64,000 nucleotides of DNA, taken from Plutella xylostella. Taxonomy: Eukaryota; Arthropoda; Insecta; Lepidoptera; Plutellidae. How positions within the stretch are numbered: position 1 is the first letter of the stretch; each line of letters starts with the position of its first letter. The translations under genes were made by a program, and so were the position numbers. Below, in pieces: positions 9,701-16,505 of this stretch. The notes beneath the pieces are model-generated. The model saw only the letters and a list, made by a program, of their open reading frames with translations. It ran no database searches and was not told where the DNA came from. The DNA lies in the NCBI RefSeq assembly GCF_932276165.1, contig NC_064001.1, positions 5,525,501 through 5,589,500 on the forward strand. The letters run 5' to 3'.

Positions 9701-12700
9701 TCTCACCTGAAACAAAATCATCGTACCCCTTTAATAAAGACATTCATAGTGAAACAGTTTTTAAGGCGTAACAAAACGCAAGAAAGATTTGCTACGATAT
9801 GTTGAAGTCAATACCCTGCTGAAACCGAACCAAAGGCATCAAAGCCCCGCGCGGCTGCTTGCAGCCCGCGCCACAACGCGACCTCTAGTAGGTCTATAAA
9901 ACTGCATTTCTTCTCTGTTGTCTTTTTTAAATATAGGAAGTACAGTCACTGGTTTAAGTTTATCCGGATATATTCCGTAACTAACGCATACGTTAATTAC
10001 GTATGCTAAGTGGGGAGCTACTGTTTCTGCTATTTATTTAACTCTTTATTGTACAAATATACTATTAGACTATCAGTTTATCACAGGTATCCATATATCC
10101 ATATTTAATTCACAGGAGCAAAACTCGCCAAGATCGACGAGGAGGGTCTGAAGTTGACGACAGTGAACCGCAACAACCAAGCGCTGATGCAGTACGCTAT
10201 GACCAACTACGGAACCACCAACCTCAGTGCGGAGGACTGGAAGAAGTGTGAAGATAACTTTAAATTGAACTTACTGTATCAGGTATGTTGGTTGGATGGT
10301 ATAAAATGTACAGGTTATCTTAAAATATTGGATCATACAAGTGCTGAGTAGAAAAGGCTTAAGAGTTTTATTCAAAGGTAAGTATTTTGAAAACGGCCGT
10401 AATAAATTTAGCAATAACTTACCGACAATAATAAATTGCATATGTAATAAAAATCCTTCCTACTACATTGGATGGATGGGTGTTAATAAAATAAAAAAAA
10501 TAAAAAAAACACGCACTCACGCCTTGTACTAATGTACTCCCTTGCGGGGTAGGCAGAGGTGCATTGCTGCGCCCACTTTTCGCCAGAGTGTTATGTTAGT
10601 CCCAATGTAATAGGGGGCTGGCCTATTGCCATTTTACGGGCACATCCAAGACCCGAGAACAAATATCTGTGTTTAAACAAATATCTGCCCCAGCCGGGAA
10701 TCGAACCCGGGACCATCGGCTCAGTAGTCAGGGTCACTAACCACTACGGCATTCGGTCGGTTAATCTTTCACGGGAAAACGGCTGCATCAATGTATAAGA
10801 TCTTTGTTGTTAGGTGACACCCATGATTAACACAGGCCATTTTTTATCCATGAATTCCCACGGGATAACCTTTTAAGGAGAAGCGAGCGGAAAAAACTTA
10901 CCCCCTTATTCATAAAAAAGTTAGTGGACTCTTTTGCTATTGAACTATTTTGTCCCTCTCAGTCAAAGAACAAAATTGTTCTCTGTTAGAGAGTGACAAA
11001 ACAGTTCAATAGCTAAAGCGTCCACTAACTTTTTTATGAATATAAGGGGGTTATTGTTTTACGATAACTATGACTATTGAACATTTATGGGAATCCTAGC
11101 AATTTACTTCTTTACCCATTCTTACACTAATGCATTGTTTCCCAGGATATGCTGAAAAAGCGTAACGAAGTGGAGCGTCTGGCGGCGGCCGGCAAGCACA
11201 AGTATGAATACGACAGCGACGAGGACACGGCTGAGGGCACCTGGGAACACAAGTAAGTCTAGATTTACTCGCCTGTCATTGCTTCTTAGCGTACTTATAT
11301 AAATAAATATGCTCACAACTGTAATCGCCAAAGGAGTTATGAGGTCCAAAGGTAACTCGCAAGCGCCAGATTTCACAGTACCTACTTACATTTAAATCTC
11401 TAACTCACGTGATAGGTTGCGAGCCGTATCGCCGTTTTGGAATGATTAAAATGCACTTCTGGCGCACATCTATCATCTACCTAGCTGTGCAGGTTTTGAT
11501 GTTTTATTTTCCTTCACCGTAGAGCACGTGGTATAATTTAGTTAAATTAAATTTAGCTTCAATAGACATTGGTAACCAAGCCCTATAAAATATTAAATAA
11601 CTTGGCCATTTATAGACGGATTTCATAAAATCTAAAAGTAGTGTGCTCAGAATATATATAACACATGCAATGTAAAAATCAAAATTAGTTTTTTTTCCGT
11701 TATGAGCCTGATCCTCATTGGTAGACTAATACAACAGTCAGTGTCCTACAATTCAATTACATACCACAACTTGTCAACAGGCTGCGTACCCGCGAGATGA
11801 GCGCCACGGAGAAGTGGGCGGACGAGCTGACCAAGCAGGCGGCCGGCAAGCACCACATCGGGGACTTCCTGCCGCCAGAGGAACTCAAGAAGTACGTAAA
11901 ACTATTTACATACTTACATATTATTTCAAGTGTACATACATATAATATTATACCCTATTTATAATATGAATTTATATTTTAAATAGCACAAATTTTATAT
12001 AACACTGTAATATTTTTCATTTGTATTCGCCATAATCGCCATCAGTACAATGTAAACACAACCTTAGCAAACATTTCTTTATTACAATCTGTTTATGTAT
12101 CTTATTTTAGGACTACCCTTCATTTATATTTGTACTTATCTATAATTACGCCTGCTGTTAATATAGATTGATTTAGTACTTAGAAAATATGTTGTTTCTC
12201 ATGTAAGTGAATTTGTAATTCTTTTTGAGAAATAAATGTCTTAAACCGTAAGTAAACATTAGATTACACTACTTATGTGGGCATTTTATCGATTTTCGCG
12301 AGATGGACGGACGATATAGTGAAGTCCGCGAGGAAGCGCTGGATGCGGGCCGCCTCCGATCGGACAAGGTGGAAACTATTGGGGGAGGCCTATGTTCAGC
12401 AGTGGACGTCCTATGGCTGAGATGATGATGATGATTATGTGGGCATTTTACAGGAATAGGCCCAGCGGCACTGATCCGTTACCTACGTTGATATATTCGT
12501 TTAATCCGCGTTCCACCGATCACAGAGCCGTTTTTATCGTCATTCGCGTTATAGTGACGGTTATCTAAATATCTATGTCGATAACGGGCCCGTACGGCGG
12601 CGACAGGTATAGTGATACTTATATTTTAAGTATCCGCTAATCATACATAGCTAATGCTAAGTACATAATACAGGGTGGGCCAGCGAAAAGTTTAAATTTA

Positions 12701-15700
12701 AACTTCAATTCCCGCGCAAACCTGTGGCGCGCGGTTTGCGGGGAGGGGTCAAGCGTGTAGCTCGTTTCTCGGAAATTTAGTCGCGATGGATCGGTTCACG
12801 GGGCCGCAGCGCGCCTTTTGCGTGAAGCAATTTTATTTAAACCATTTTTCGCCCACTATTGTAAGGCGTTTGTTTCGCTCTGAGTACGACTTACACGACC
12901 TAAATCTATGTCCGAGTGTAGTTTTAATAAAGAAATGGGTTGAGAAGTTCGAAGAGACGGGATCCACACTAAATATGAAACGAGAAGGCACCACACGGAC
13001 TACCAGGAGTGAAGAGAATGTTCTGCGAGTTTCGGATTCAGTTCGACAAAATCCAGATTTATCGACGCGCAAACGTTCAGCTGAATTAGGAATACCACGC
13101 ACATCTGTACGCCGTATTTTGAAATTAGATCTGAAATTACATCCATATAAGATTCAGTTGGTGCAGGAATTGAAGCCTAATGATTTAAATTTACGCAAAC
13201 TTTTTGCTGAAACAATGTTAGAGCGCTTCAAAAGCTTCAACAACATCTTGTTTTCTGACGAAGCCCACTTTCACTTGAACGGTCATGTTAATAAACAGAA
13301 CTGCAGGTATTGGAGTACAGAAAATCCCAAAGCTAAGCATGAGAGACCTCTTCATTCGCCTAAGGTGACAGTATGGGCAGCAATTTCGTCTAAAGGAATC
13401 ATTGGTCCTTATTTCTTTGAAGATTCTCGCGGCCGTACGATCACTGTCAACTCAGCTGAGTATGTGAAAATGTTACGTGAGTTTCTGTCCCCTCAGCTAC
13501 AGGAATTTGATGGATACAACAGTCGAACGTGGTTCCAGCAAGACGGAGCCACTTGCCACACCTCAAACGAGTCCCTGCCGGTGGTTAAAGAGCTGTTCTC
13601 GAAAAAGCTGATTTCGCGGAGAGGTGATATCCCCTGGCCACCCAGGAGCCCTGACCTGTCACCAGCAGATTTTTTTCTATGGGGATACCTAAAACAGCGT
13701 GTGTACAACCATAAACCAAGGGCACTACGTGAATTAAAAGAAAAGATTAGGGAAGAGATGGCGGCAATACCAAAGGCTCTATGCGACAGAGTATTGACAA
13801 ATTTCCATTCTCGTTTGCAAGAATGCCTAAGTCGCGACGGTGGTCATTTAAACGATATTATTTTTAAAAAATAAATTCCCATCTTTTGACTTTATAATAA
13901 AAAAAGAATTTTTAAAATATTACCTGTAGTTTTTTTTCTGTGATTTTTTTAAATTTAAACTTATCACTGGCCCACCCTGTACTATTTGCAGGTTCATGGA
14001 AAAGTATTCGGCGGCAAAAATGGGCAAAGAGCCAGACCTAAGCGATTACAAAGAGTTCAAGCTAAAAGAAGATAATCTCGGTAAGTTCTCGGAATTTTCA
14101 TGTTTTTTCTAACATAATATACTATGTGGTTGATTCTATGAATTTCTATAATTGCAGTTTAAGTTTAGTTGGTTTCTATGAATCGATATTTTATTTTAAA
14201 TGAGGTTAACAGGGTAGACTTGTTTGTTGTGGCGCTTAGAGTTGTTTCAGTCTACAATTTACTGTTTAACTTGCAATTATGAATACCTACACGGAAAAAA
14301 TGCAAACAAAATAAATAAATATGTTAAACGTTTTACAGTGTATCAGCAATTAAAGACACGTTAGGTAAACGACAACGATATAATGCATTATAATCAATTT
14401 CGTATACACCAGATGGTATGTACTTACAAGATATAGGATGGAATTTTATCGTTGTATTTGGCCATCTGACGAATGACATGCTAATCAAATACACTGGCGA
14501 GCAATAAAAACGTTCCACTTGTCATTACCGTTCCGTATGTCAACTTTTTTATTGCTCGTGTGAGTGTAGTATAAAATAGCTTGAATCGAAGGGTACGGGG
14601 CGCATTTAAGACCTGACAAAAGTTTTCCATCGCACTCACTCACAGCGCGCAGCCTCAAGAGCGAGCGCGATGCATGGAGAAATTTTATTTCTCGGCCGTA
14701 ATATCCTCTGTATTTATTTATCTTGTTTCAGGTTTCAAGATGCTGCAGAAGCTGGGCTGGAGCGAGGGGCAGGGGCTCGGCGCGGAGGGCACCGGTATCG
14801 TCGACCCCATCAACAAGTAAGATATCCCAATTGAAAACGAATTAAATATAATGGAATAACTTTGGAATAAGCTTTAAAACATCTGACAGTCGGGTTGCCC
14901 CCTTACCCGACAACTCTCTCAGAACAAGCTTGCTTGTGTTGGGGTTCACCAACCCGCAATAGGCCAGCGTGGTGGCCTAGGCCTAAAACCCTTCCTTCAT
15001 TGGAAGGAGACCCGTGCCCCAGCAGTGGGGACGTGATGGGTCGTGATGAACTTTGGAATAGATATTTAATTTATTCACAGGATATTTCCGAACGTCATAA
15101 TTTGATAAAACATGTAAATTATAGCTAAAGTAGCTCTCAAATGTTTTATTTGCCTCAATAAATGGTTATTATAAACAATTTCCCATATTATAACACTACC
15201 TTTTTTGCTACTACAATCTGTAAATGGGGAACGACTGATACAACCTCACTCTTATCGTACGTAACTGCCGCCATTTCCATTAACTTCTTTATCCGCGTAT
15301 CTCATATCTGCACATCAATCTGTAGATCGAACCAGCCGGGTTCAAACCTGGGCCTCGGCGCGGCGACGGGCGACGCGGTGTCTCCTGATGACGATGAGTT
15401 CGACGCTTACAGGAAACGCATGATGCTGGCCTACCGCTTCCGACCTAACCCCCTGGTGAGTTGTATAATACAGGGTGTTGCAATAAGGGTATATAGTAAG
15501 ACAAAAGAGTGACAGGGGGGGGGGGTCATTCTGAAAAGATTCACGAAAAAAAAAAACACTTTTCCATAGAAACTTTGTTGGTAATGTGACTTTTTACTAT
15601 GGAATACTTTTTTTTTATCGCGAATATCCGTAAAGCGGAGTTTAGTATTTACGTAGCTTTTGGCAAGATTATGAAGTTTCCGACCACATTTTGGGTCTAT

Positions 15701-15955
15701 GCCATGTTCCGTTGTCGATGTTGAGACGGGAAAACAACGAATATACCTATAGCTATGCAGTTTATGTTTTATGGATTACTTCGTTTGATTTTATGTTAGA
15801 AGCAAAATACTTTATACAATTTAATTTTAATGATTTTTTAAAGGCTCATCTATCTATATTTTTACCAATAAAACTTTAACACAATTACCGGTCTAATGTT
15901 TAATCTAATGCACGTCCTATTTTTACAGAATAACCCAAGAAGACCATACTACTAG
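560..15955 (+). CDS. SUGP1: SUGP1 splicing factor, 3' half of gene (overview)
   Basis: SUGP1 is a nuclear G-patch protein of the SF1/U2 snRNP branch-point machinery. It contacts SF3B1 and recruits a DEAH helicase through its G-patch. The visible exons join in phase: 560-735 (or copy 1213-1388 or 1817-1992), 10116-10282, 11146-11252, 11781-11891, 13992-14080, 14732-14816, 15326-15455, 15929-15955. Landmarks in order are a basic KRKKSRWGDD nuclear segment, 'YDSDEDTAEGTWEHK', 'GKHHIGDFLPPEEL', the G-patch 'GWSEGQGLGAEGTGI', and the C-terminus 'RFRPNPL' + 'NNPRRPYY', which matches the end of vertebrate SUGP1. The two N-terminal SURP domains must lie left of the window. The first exon exists in three near-identical copies, and a mariner element abuts the acceptor of the 13992 exon. 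Gene identity is strong; which exon copy is used is unknown. Confidence 0.88.
1213..1388 (+). CDS. SUGP1: SUGP1 tandem exon, copy 2
   Basis: Second copy of the 176-nt exon with the same phases and the same CCGG|GTGTGT donor. It is identical to copy 3 from VKRESS onward. It differs near the 5' end, with Cys for Arg and Cys for His (SKCKKPQCPW against SKRKKPQHPW). Directly upstream, the frame that is open in the other copies runs into TAA, so in this copy the acceptor would have to be the AG at 1211-1212. It may be a functional alternative exon or a decaying duplicate. Confidence 0.55.
1817..1992 (+). CDS. SUGP1: SUGP1 tandem exon, copy 3
   Basis: Third copy, nearest to the next recognised exon (10116). 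It encodes SKRKKPQHPWTVKRESS and on to PPAPPLPG, and looks like the consensus sequence of the three. Acceptor AG at 1815-1816, donor CCGG|GTGTGT followed by ACAAG, unlike the AGGCG of copies 1 and 2. It is the best candidate for the ancestral exon because it carries no copy-specific substitution, though that is an inference. Confidence 0.65.
2597..4275 (-). mobile_element. CR1/jockey-like LINE, 3' portion
   Basis: Minus-strand non-LTR retrotransposon. It ends in the simple repeat TTTGATTTGATTTGATTTGA (plus-strand ATCAAATCAAATCAAA near 2605) with a TTTATTCGTGT context typical of lepidopteran LINE tails. RT coding is recognisable from 4275 down to 2946. The element continues at 9889-10030 on the far side of a Helitron-like insertion, where the RT reading frame resumes exactly. 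Confidence 0.8.
2946..4275 (-). pseudogene. LINE reverse transcriptase, broken
   Basis: Recognisable RT motifs in order are 'SVISKVFEKYIYNSL', 'MDLTKAFDYVNHNIL', 'GVPQGSVLGPLLF', the catalytic box 'ILFADDSTVI', and a C-terminal 'KAQKRIIRSMCG'. The frame is broken twice. Near 4068-4080 there is what looks like a 4-base duplication (CTAC) between CAIY and MDLTKAFD. Near 3270 one extra A lies in an A-run between CKPYFKK and NEILTLTSLY. A 5.6-kb insertion splits the N-terminal side at 4275/4276. The element is therefore dead. It lies in a SUGP1 intron, antisense to the gene. Confidence 0.8.
4756..6905 (+). repeat. 1075-bp tandem duplication
   Basis: Bases 4756-5830 recur at 5831-6905 with a constant 1075-bp offset; for example TTTCAAAGCATTTTTTTATC occurs at 4761 and 5836. 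The two copies are very similar, with scattered substitutions. Each contains two related ~460-540-bp subunits with GGTGAATTGATCTCCCAGAA and AAAATGGCGG blocks, and a further subunit lies left of 4756. Minus-strand ORFs up to ~105 codons inside it are duplicated along with it and show no recognisable motif, so no gene is called. Confidence 0.85.
6890..7550 (+). repeat. ~130-160-bp tandem repeats
   Basis: Four to five diverged units share 'AAAACTCCCCACTT', 'TTTCCCTAAAAAC', 'GCGCATTTGTGTAG' and 'AAATACAAA' blocks (near 6860, 7010, 7165, 7330 and 7480). They are diverged derivatives of the preceding duplicated sequence. No coding capacity was recognised. Confidence 0.7.
7557..8282 (+). repeat. 54-55-bp minisatellite with palindromic 17-mer
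   Basis: The near-palindrome GCCGAGCG(C/A)AGCGAGGC recurs at 7557, 7610, 7665, 7751 (partial), 7790 (degenerate), 7841, 7885 (degenerate), 7940, 7995, 8050, 8104, 8157 and 8211, with a decayed end at 8271. In the right half the period is 53-55 bp and the intervening ~38 bp share AAAACAA and AACCATCATACC. This makes it a decaying tandem satellite rather than unique spacers. It is internal to the Helitron-like element. Confidence 0.85.
8283..9000. other. Helitron-like element interior, no gene recognised
   Basis: AT-rich sequence between the two minisatellites. A 60-codon ORF at 8644-8826, which starts with a non-ATG codon, has no motif I recognise. No splice-bounded exon can be supported. Confidence 0.4.
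9000..9840 (+). repeat. ~150-bp tandem repeat
   Basis: Six units carry GCAAGAAAGATTTGCTACGG followed by CAAGTCAATACCCTGCTGAAA and AATTCATACTGAAAAC. The core lies at 9061, 9219, 9370, 9479, 9630 and 9778, with spacings of 158, 151, 109, 151 and 148. The fourth unit is internally deleted. The array ends just before the terminal hairpin of the Helitron-like element. Confidence 0.85.
9849..9889 (+). repeat. Helitron 3' hairpin and CTAG terminus
   Basis: The stem GCGCGGCTGC (9849-9858) pairs with GCAGCCCGCGC (9861-9871) across a TT loop with one bulged C. CTAG at 9885-9888 is the CTRR terminus, and T at 9889 is the host base. Confidence 0.75.
9889..10030 (-). pseudogene. LINE reverse transcriptase, upstream fragment
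   Basis: Read on the minus strand this gives an N-terminal RT segment, 'AETVAPHLAYVINVCVSYG', then 'PVTVLPIFKK' and 'QFYRP'. That continues in frame into IALISVISKVFE at 4275, so it is the other half of the LINE interrupted by the 4276-9888 element. Past about 10030 the sequence changes to an AT-rich ATTTATTTAACTCTTTATT piece that looks like another LINE tail. Confidence 0.75.
10116..10282 (+). CDS. SUGP1: SUGP1 exon GAKLAKIDEEGLKL
   Basis: Acceptor ATTTAATTCACAG, 55 codons plus a leading GA, donor CAG|GTATGT, outgoing phase 0. It encodes a segment with 'NQALMQYAMTNYGTTNLS' and 'EDWKKCEDNFKLNLLYQ', an insect SUGP1 stretch preceding the coiled region. It accepts the single G left by any one of the three tandem exon copies. 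Confidence 0.82.
10515..10760 (-). mobile_element. tRNA-derived SINE
   Basis: Minus strand. Its head reads as a tRNA-like Pol III promoter, with A-box-like GTAGTGGTTAGTGA and a perfect B box GGTTCGATTCC (complement at 10697-10708). The body (TGCATTGCTGC, GGCAGAGGTGCA) is a lepidopteran SINE type. It would not fold into a full tRNA, and it lies in an intron. A related copy is at 21812-21945. Confidence 0.75.
10901..11050. mobile_element. 150-bp MITE, TTA target duplication
   Basis: The termini CCCCCTTATTCATAAAAAAG and its inverted complement CTTTTTTATGAATATAAGGG pair along most of the element. It is flanked by TTA at 10898-10900 and 11051-11053. It has no coding capacity. A TTA/TNA duplication suggests a Harbinger-like origin. 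Confidence 0.8.
11146..11252 (+). CDS. SUGP1: SUGP1 exon DMLKKRNEVERL
   Basis: Acceptor GTTTCCCAG, 35 codons plus AA, donor AA|GTAAGT (phase 2). It encodes DMLKKRNEVERLAAAGKHK followed by YEYDSDEDTAEGTWEHK. The acidic YDSDE...GTWEH block is a signature of SUGP1 and sits just before the conserved RxxEM segment. Confidence 0.88.
11781..11891 (+). CDS. SUGP1: SUGP1 exon, HIGDFLPPEEL block
   Basis: Acceptor TTGTCAACAG, donor AA|GTACGT, incoming phase 2 and outgoing phase 2 (111 nt). It encodes LRTREMSATEKWADELTKQA and then GKHHIGDFLPPEELKK, the most conserved SUGP1 stretch upstream of the G-patch. Confidence 0.9.
11892..12670. other. SUGP1 intron, left part
   Basis: AT-rich intron. It contains an RTE 3' fragment (12289-12434) and, directly after it, a copy (about 12462-12610) of the CGTTGATA/GCGCGTTCCA repeat that flanks the tandem SUGP1 exons. 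No coding sequence was recognised. Confidence 0.6.
12289..12434 (+). mobile_element. RTE LINE 3' fragment with 16-bp TSD
   Basis: A severely 5'-truncated RTE-type insertion. It contains the lepidopteran 3' signature GGGGGAGGCCTATGTTCAGC, GTGGACGTCCTATGGCTGA and an ATG-repeat tail. It is flanked by the exact 16-bp target duplication TTATGTGGGCATTTTA at 12273-12288 and 12435-12450. Confidence 0.85.
12671..13979 (+). mobile_element. Tc1/mariner-superfamily transposon, full length
   Basis: 1309-bp element bounded by TA dinucleotides (12669-12670 and 13980-13981). Its inverted termini begin CAGGGTGGGCCAGCGAAAAG on the left and CAGGGTGGGCCAGTGATAAG (complement) on the right, both followed by TTTAAATTT. 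It carries one uninterrupted transposase gene on the + strand. Its right end lies 10 bp upstream of the AG of the SUGP1 acceptor at 13990-13991, so the element supplies most of that intron's 3' end. Confidence 0.92.
12786..13874 (+). CDS. Tc1/mariner-type transposase, intact ORF
   Basis: Encodes a 362-residue cut-and-paste transposase acting on the terminal repeats of its own element. Residues ~5-65 form an HTH region of the DUF4817 kind ('FCVKQFYLNHFSPTIVRRLF'), and ~75-120 a second HTH ('RTSVRRILKLDL'). The DDE/D catalytic core has D158 (SDEAHF), D253 (WFQQDGATCH) and D290 (WPPRSPDLSPADFF). The last two Asp are separated by 36 residues. 'RYWSTENP' and 'VTVWAAISSKGIIGP' are typical of this IS630-related group. 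There is no stop or frameshift, and the length is usual for the family. It starts at the first ATG, 115 bp inside the left terminus. The intact frame suggests a recent insertion; activity is not shown. Confidence 0.93.
   Translation: MDRFTGPQRAFCVKQFYLNHFSPTIVRRLFRSEYDLHDLNLCPSVVLIKKWVEKFEETGSTLNMKREGTTRTTRSEENVLRVSDSVRQNPDLSTRKRSAELGIPRTSVRRILKLDLKLHPYKIQLVQELKPNDLNLRKLFAETMLERFKSFNNILFSDEAHFHLNGHVNKQNCRYWSTENPKAKHERPLHSPKVTVWAAISSKGIIGPYFFEDSRGRTITVNSAEYVKMLREFLSPQLQEFDGYNSRTWFQQDGATCHTSNESLPVVKELFSKKLISRRGDIPWPPRSPDLSPADFFLWGYLKQRVYNHKPRALRELKEKIREEMAAIPKALCDRVLTNFHSRLQECLSRDGGHLNDIIFKK
13992..14080 (+). CDS. SUGP1: SUGP1 exon FMEKYSAAKMGKEPD
   Basis: Acceptor CTATTTGCAG, donor CTCG|GTAAGT (89 nt, phase 2 to 1). 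It encodes FMEKYSAAKMGKEPDLSDYK followed by EFKLKEDNLG, matching the FMExFxAxKxGxEPDYSxYKEFKL pattern just before the SUGP1 G-patch. Only 10 bases (CTATTTGCAG) of native intron plus the TA target site remain between the mariner element and the exon. Confidence 0.9.
14491..14567. mobile_element. 77-bp palindromic MITE
   Basis: Inverted ends ACACTGGCGAGCAATAAAAA and TTTTTTATTGCTCGTGTGAGTGT. A related element with CACTCACGAGCAATGAAAAA ends is at 24900-25020. Confidence 0.6.
14591..14700. mobile_element. CpG-rich MITE (family A), partial
   Basis: Shares GGGGCGCATTTAAGACCTGA, CGCACTCACTCACA and GCGCAGCCTCAAGAGCGAGC with copies at 26300-26400, 26908-27030 and 29262-29378. The right terminus is missing here. 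Confidence 0.6.
14732..14816 (+). CDS. SUGP1: SUGP1 exon, G-patch domain
   Basis: Acceptor TATCTTGTTTCAG, donor AACAA|GTAAGA (85 nt, phase 1 to 2). It encodes the G-patch core: FKMLQKLGWSEGQGLGAEGT followed by GIVDPINK. The glycines and the aromatic/Leu positions of the motif (GWxxGxGLGxxGxG) are all present. This RNA-processing module binds and stimulates a DEAH-box helicase. Confidence 0.92.
14817..15325. other. SUGP1 intron with RTE LINE tail
   Basis: Contains at 14878-15045 a fragment with CATCTGACAGTCGGGTTGCC, CCAACCCGCAATAGGCCAGC and AGGAGACCCGTGCCCCAGCA, the 3' end of a lepidopteran RTE-type LINE. A related copy is at 23285-23440. The rest is unremarkable. Confidence 0.65.
15326..15455 (+). 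CDS. SUGP1: SUGP1 exon, RKRMMLAYRFRPNPL
   Basis: Acceptor CATCAATCTGTAG, donor CTG|GTGAGT (130 nt, phase 2 to 0). It encodes SNQPGSNLGLGAATGDAVSP followed by DDDEFDAYRKRMMLAYRFRP and NPL. The DDEY/FxAxRKRMMLAYRFRPNPL stretch is an invariant SUGP1 C-terminal motif. Confidence 0.92.
15456..15928. other. last SUGP1 intron with partial MITE
   Basis: From 15471 it begins CAGGGTGTTGCAATAAGGGT after a TA, matching the left end of the 625-bp element at 38641-39265. No right terminus was found, so it is a decayed fragment. An 11-base G run lies near 15516-15526. Confidence 0.5.
15929..15955 (+). CDS. SUGP1: SUGP1 terminal exon NNPRRPYY
   Basis: Acceptor CCTATTTTTACAG, then eight codons NNPRRPYY and TAG. 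The sequence and the splice position agree with the conserved end of SUGP1 proteins, which makes both the acceptor and the stop secure despite the tiny coding length. Confidence 0.9.
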   Translation, partial: NNPRRPYY

Positions 15956-16505
15956 ATGAAATCATCAGAGAAAAAGTGCGATCGAGGATTGAACAAAATA
16001 CTTATACCTTATTTTCCTGACAGTGAAATTAGTTTTCTAAAAGACATTTTTAAAGCGCTTCCACATTTGGCTTCTAAAAATGATAAACAATGTTTATATA
16101 ATGCTGTTAGATCTATACATATAACAACACAACATGTGACAAGATCAATTAACTATGGGTTTGGGGTTTGGAAGCAAGCTTCTTTATTTTTAATTAGGTA
16201 GATATACTATAGTTTAGTATTCCAGGCCAAGTTTATCTCAACAATCTTACAGGGGCTCCGTAAAACTTAAAAAGAAGTTTTTACAAAGTATTTGGTTGAT
16301 GAACTTGGATCTTAGTCTTTTGAGATTAATGTCTGTTTAAATTGGTGTGCAGAGCATTTACTGGTTCCATATTACTGCATATATGGTAAGAAATGTATCA
16401 AGAGTTCTATTTATATCTATTGCAAGTATGCACTTATAGAAAGTGATATCGATAGACAATCATCTGCATTACAAGTTACATAATAAAGTACCTACCTAAG
16501 TTTAT
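15956..16505 (+). other. SUGP1: SUGP1 3' UTR
   Basis: Sequence after the stop up to just past the first good poly(A) signal (16482-16487). An 81-codon ORF (15956-16201) begins with ATG immediately after the SUGP1 stop and in the same frame. It has no recognisable domain and is probably fortuitous. Confidence 0.55.
16482..16487 (+). terminator. poly(A) signal AATAAA for SUGP1
   Basis: AATAAA about 530 bases after the SUGP1 stop, followed by a T-rich stretch (TTTATTTTTCATTTTT). It is the best candidate cleavage signal for this gene. Confidence 0.55.

Larger units (their letters stand above)
4276..9888 (+). mobile_element. non-autonomous Helitron-like element
   Basis: The right end has Helitron hallmarks: a GC hairpin (GCGCGGCTGC, TT loop, GCAGCCCGCGC at 9849-9871, one-base bulge), about 13 bases, then CTAG at 9885-9888 followed by host T. 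The left boundary follows from rejoining the interrupted LINE frame (FYRP+IALIS). The host site is then GTGCTA|TAGGTC, an A|T junction without target duplication, as Helitrons use. The left end starts TTATAATATATAAAGC, close to but not the canonical TC start. No Rep/helicase ORF is visible, so it is non-autonomous. The interior is a 1075-bp tandem duplication, ~130-160-bp repeats with CTCCCCAC, a 54-55-bp minisatellite and a ~150-bp tandem repeat. Confidence 0.72.
10283..11145. other. SUGP1 intron with SINE and MITE
   Basis: The intron contains a tRNA-derived SINE (10515-10760) and an inverted-repeat MITE (10901-11050). No coding sequence was recognised. Confidence 0.7.
14081..14731. other. 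SUGP1 intron with two small MITEs
   Basis: AT-rich intron holding a 77-bp palindromic MITE (14491-14567) and a partial CpG-rich MITE (14591-14700). No coding sequence was recognised. Confidence 0.6.

Noticed and set aside
10694..10762. tRNA gene on the minus strand
   Set aside because: It has good A and B boxes but no complete cloverleaf or proper acceptor stem, and is followed by a SINE body that recurs at 21812. Called as a SINE.
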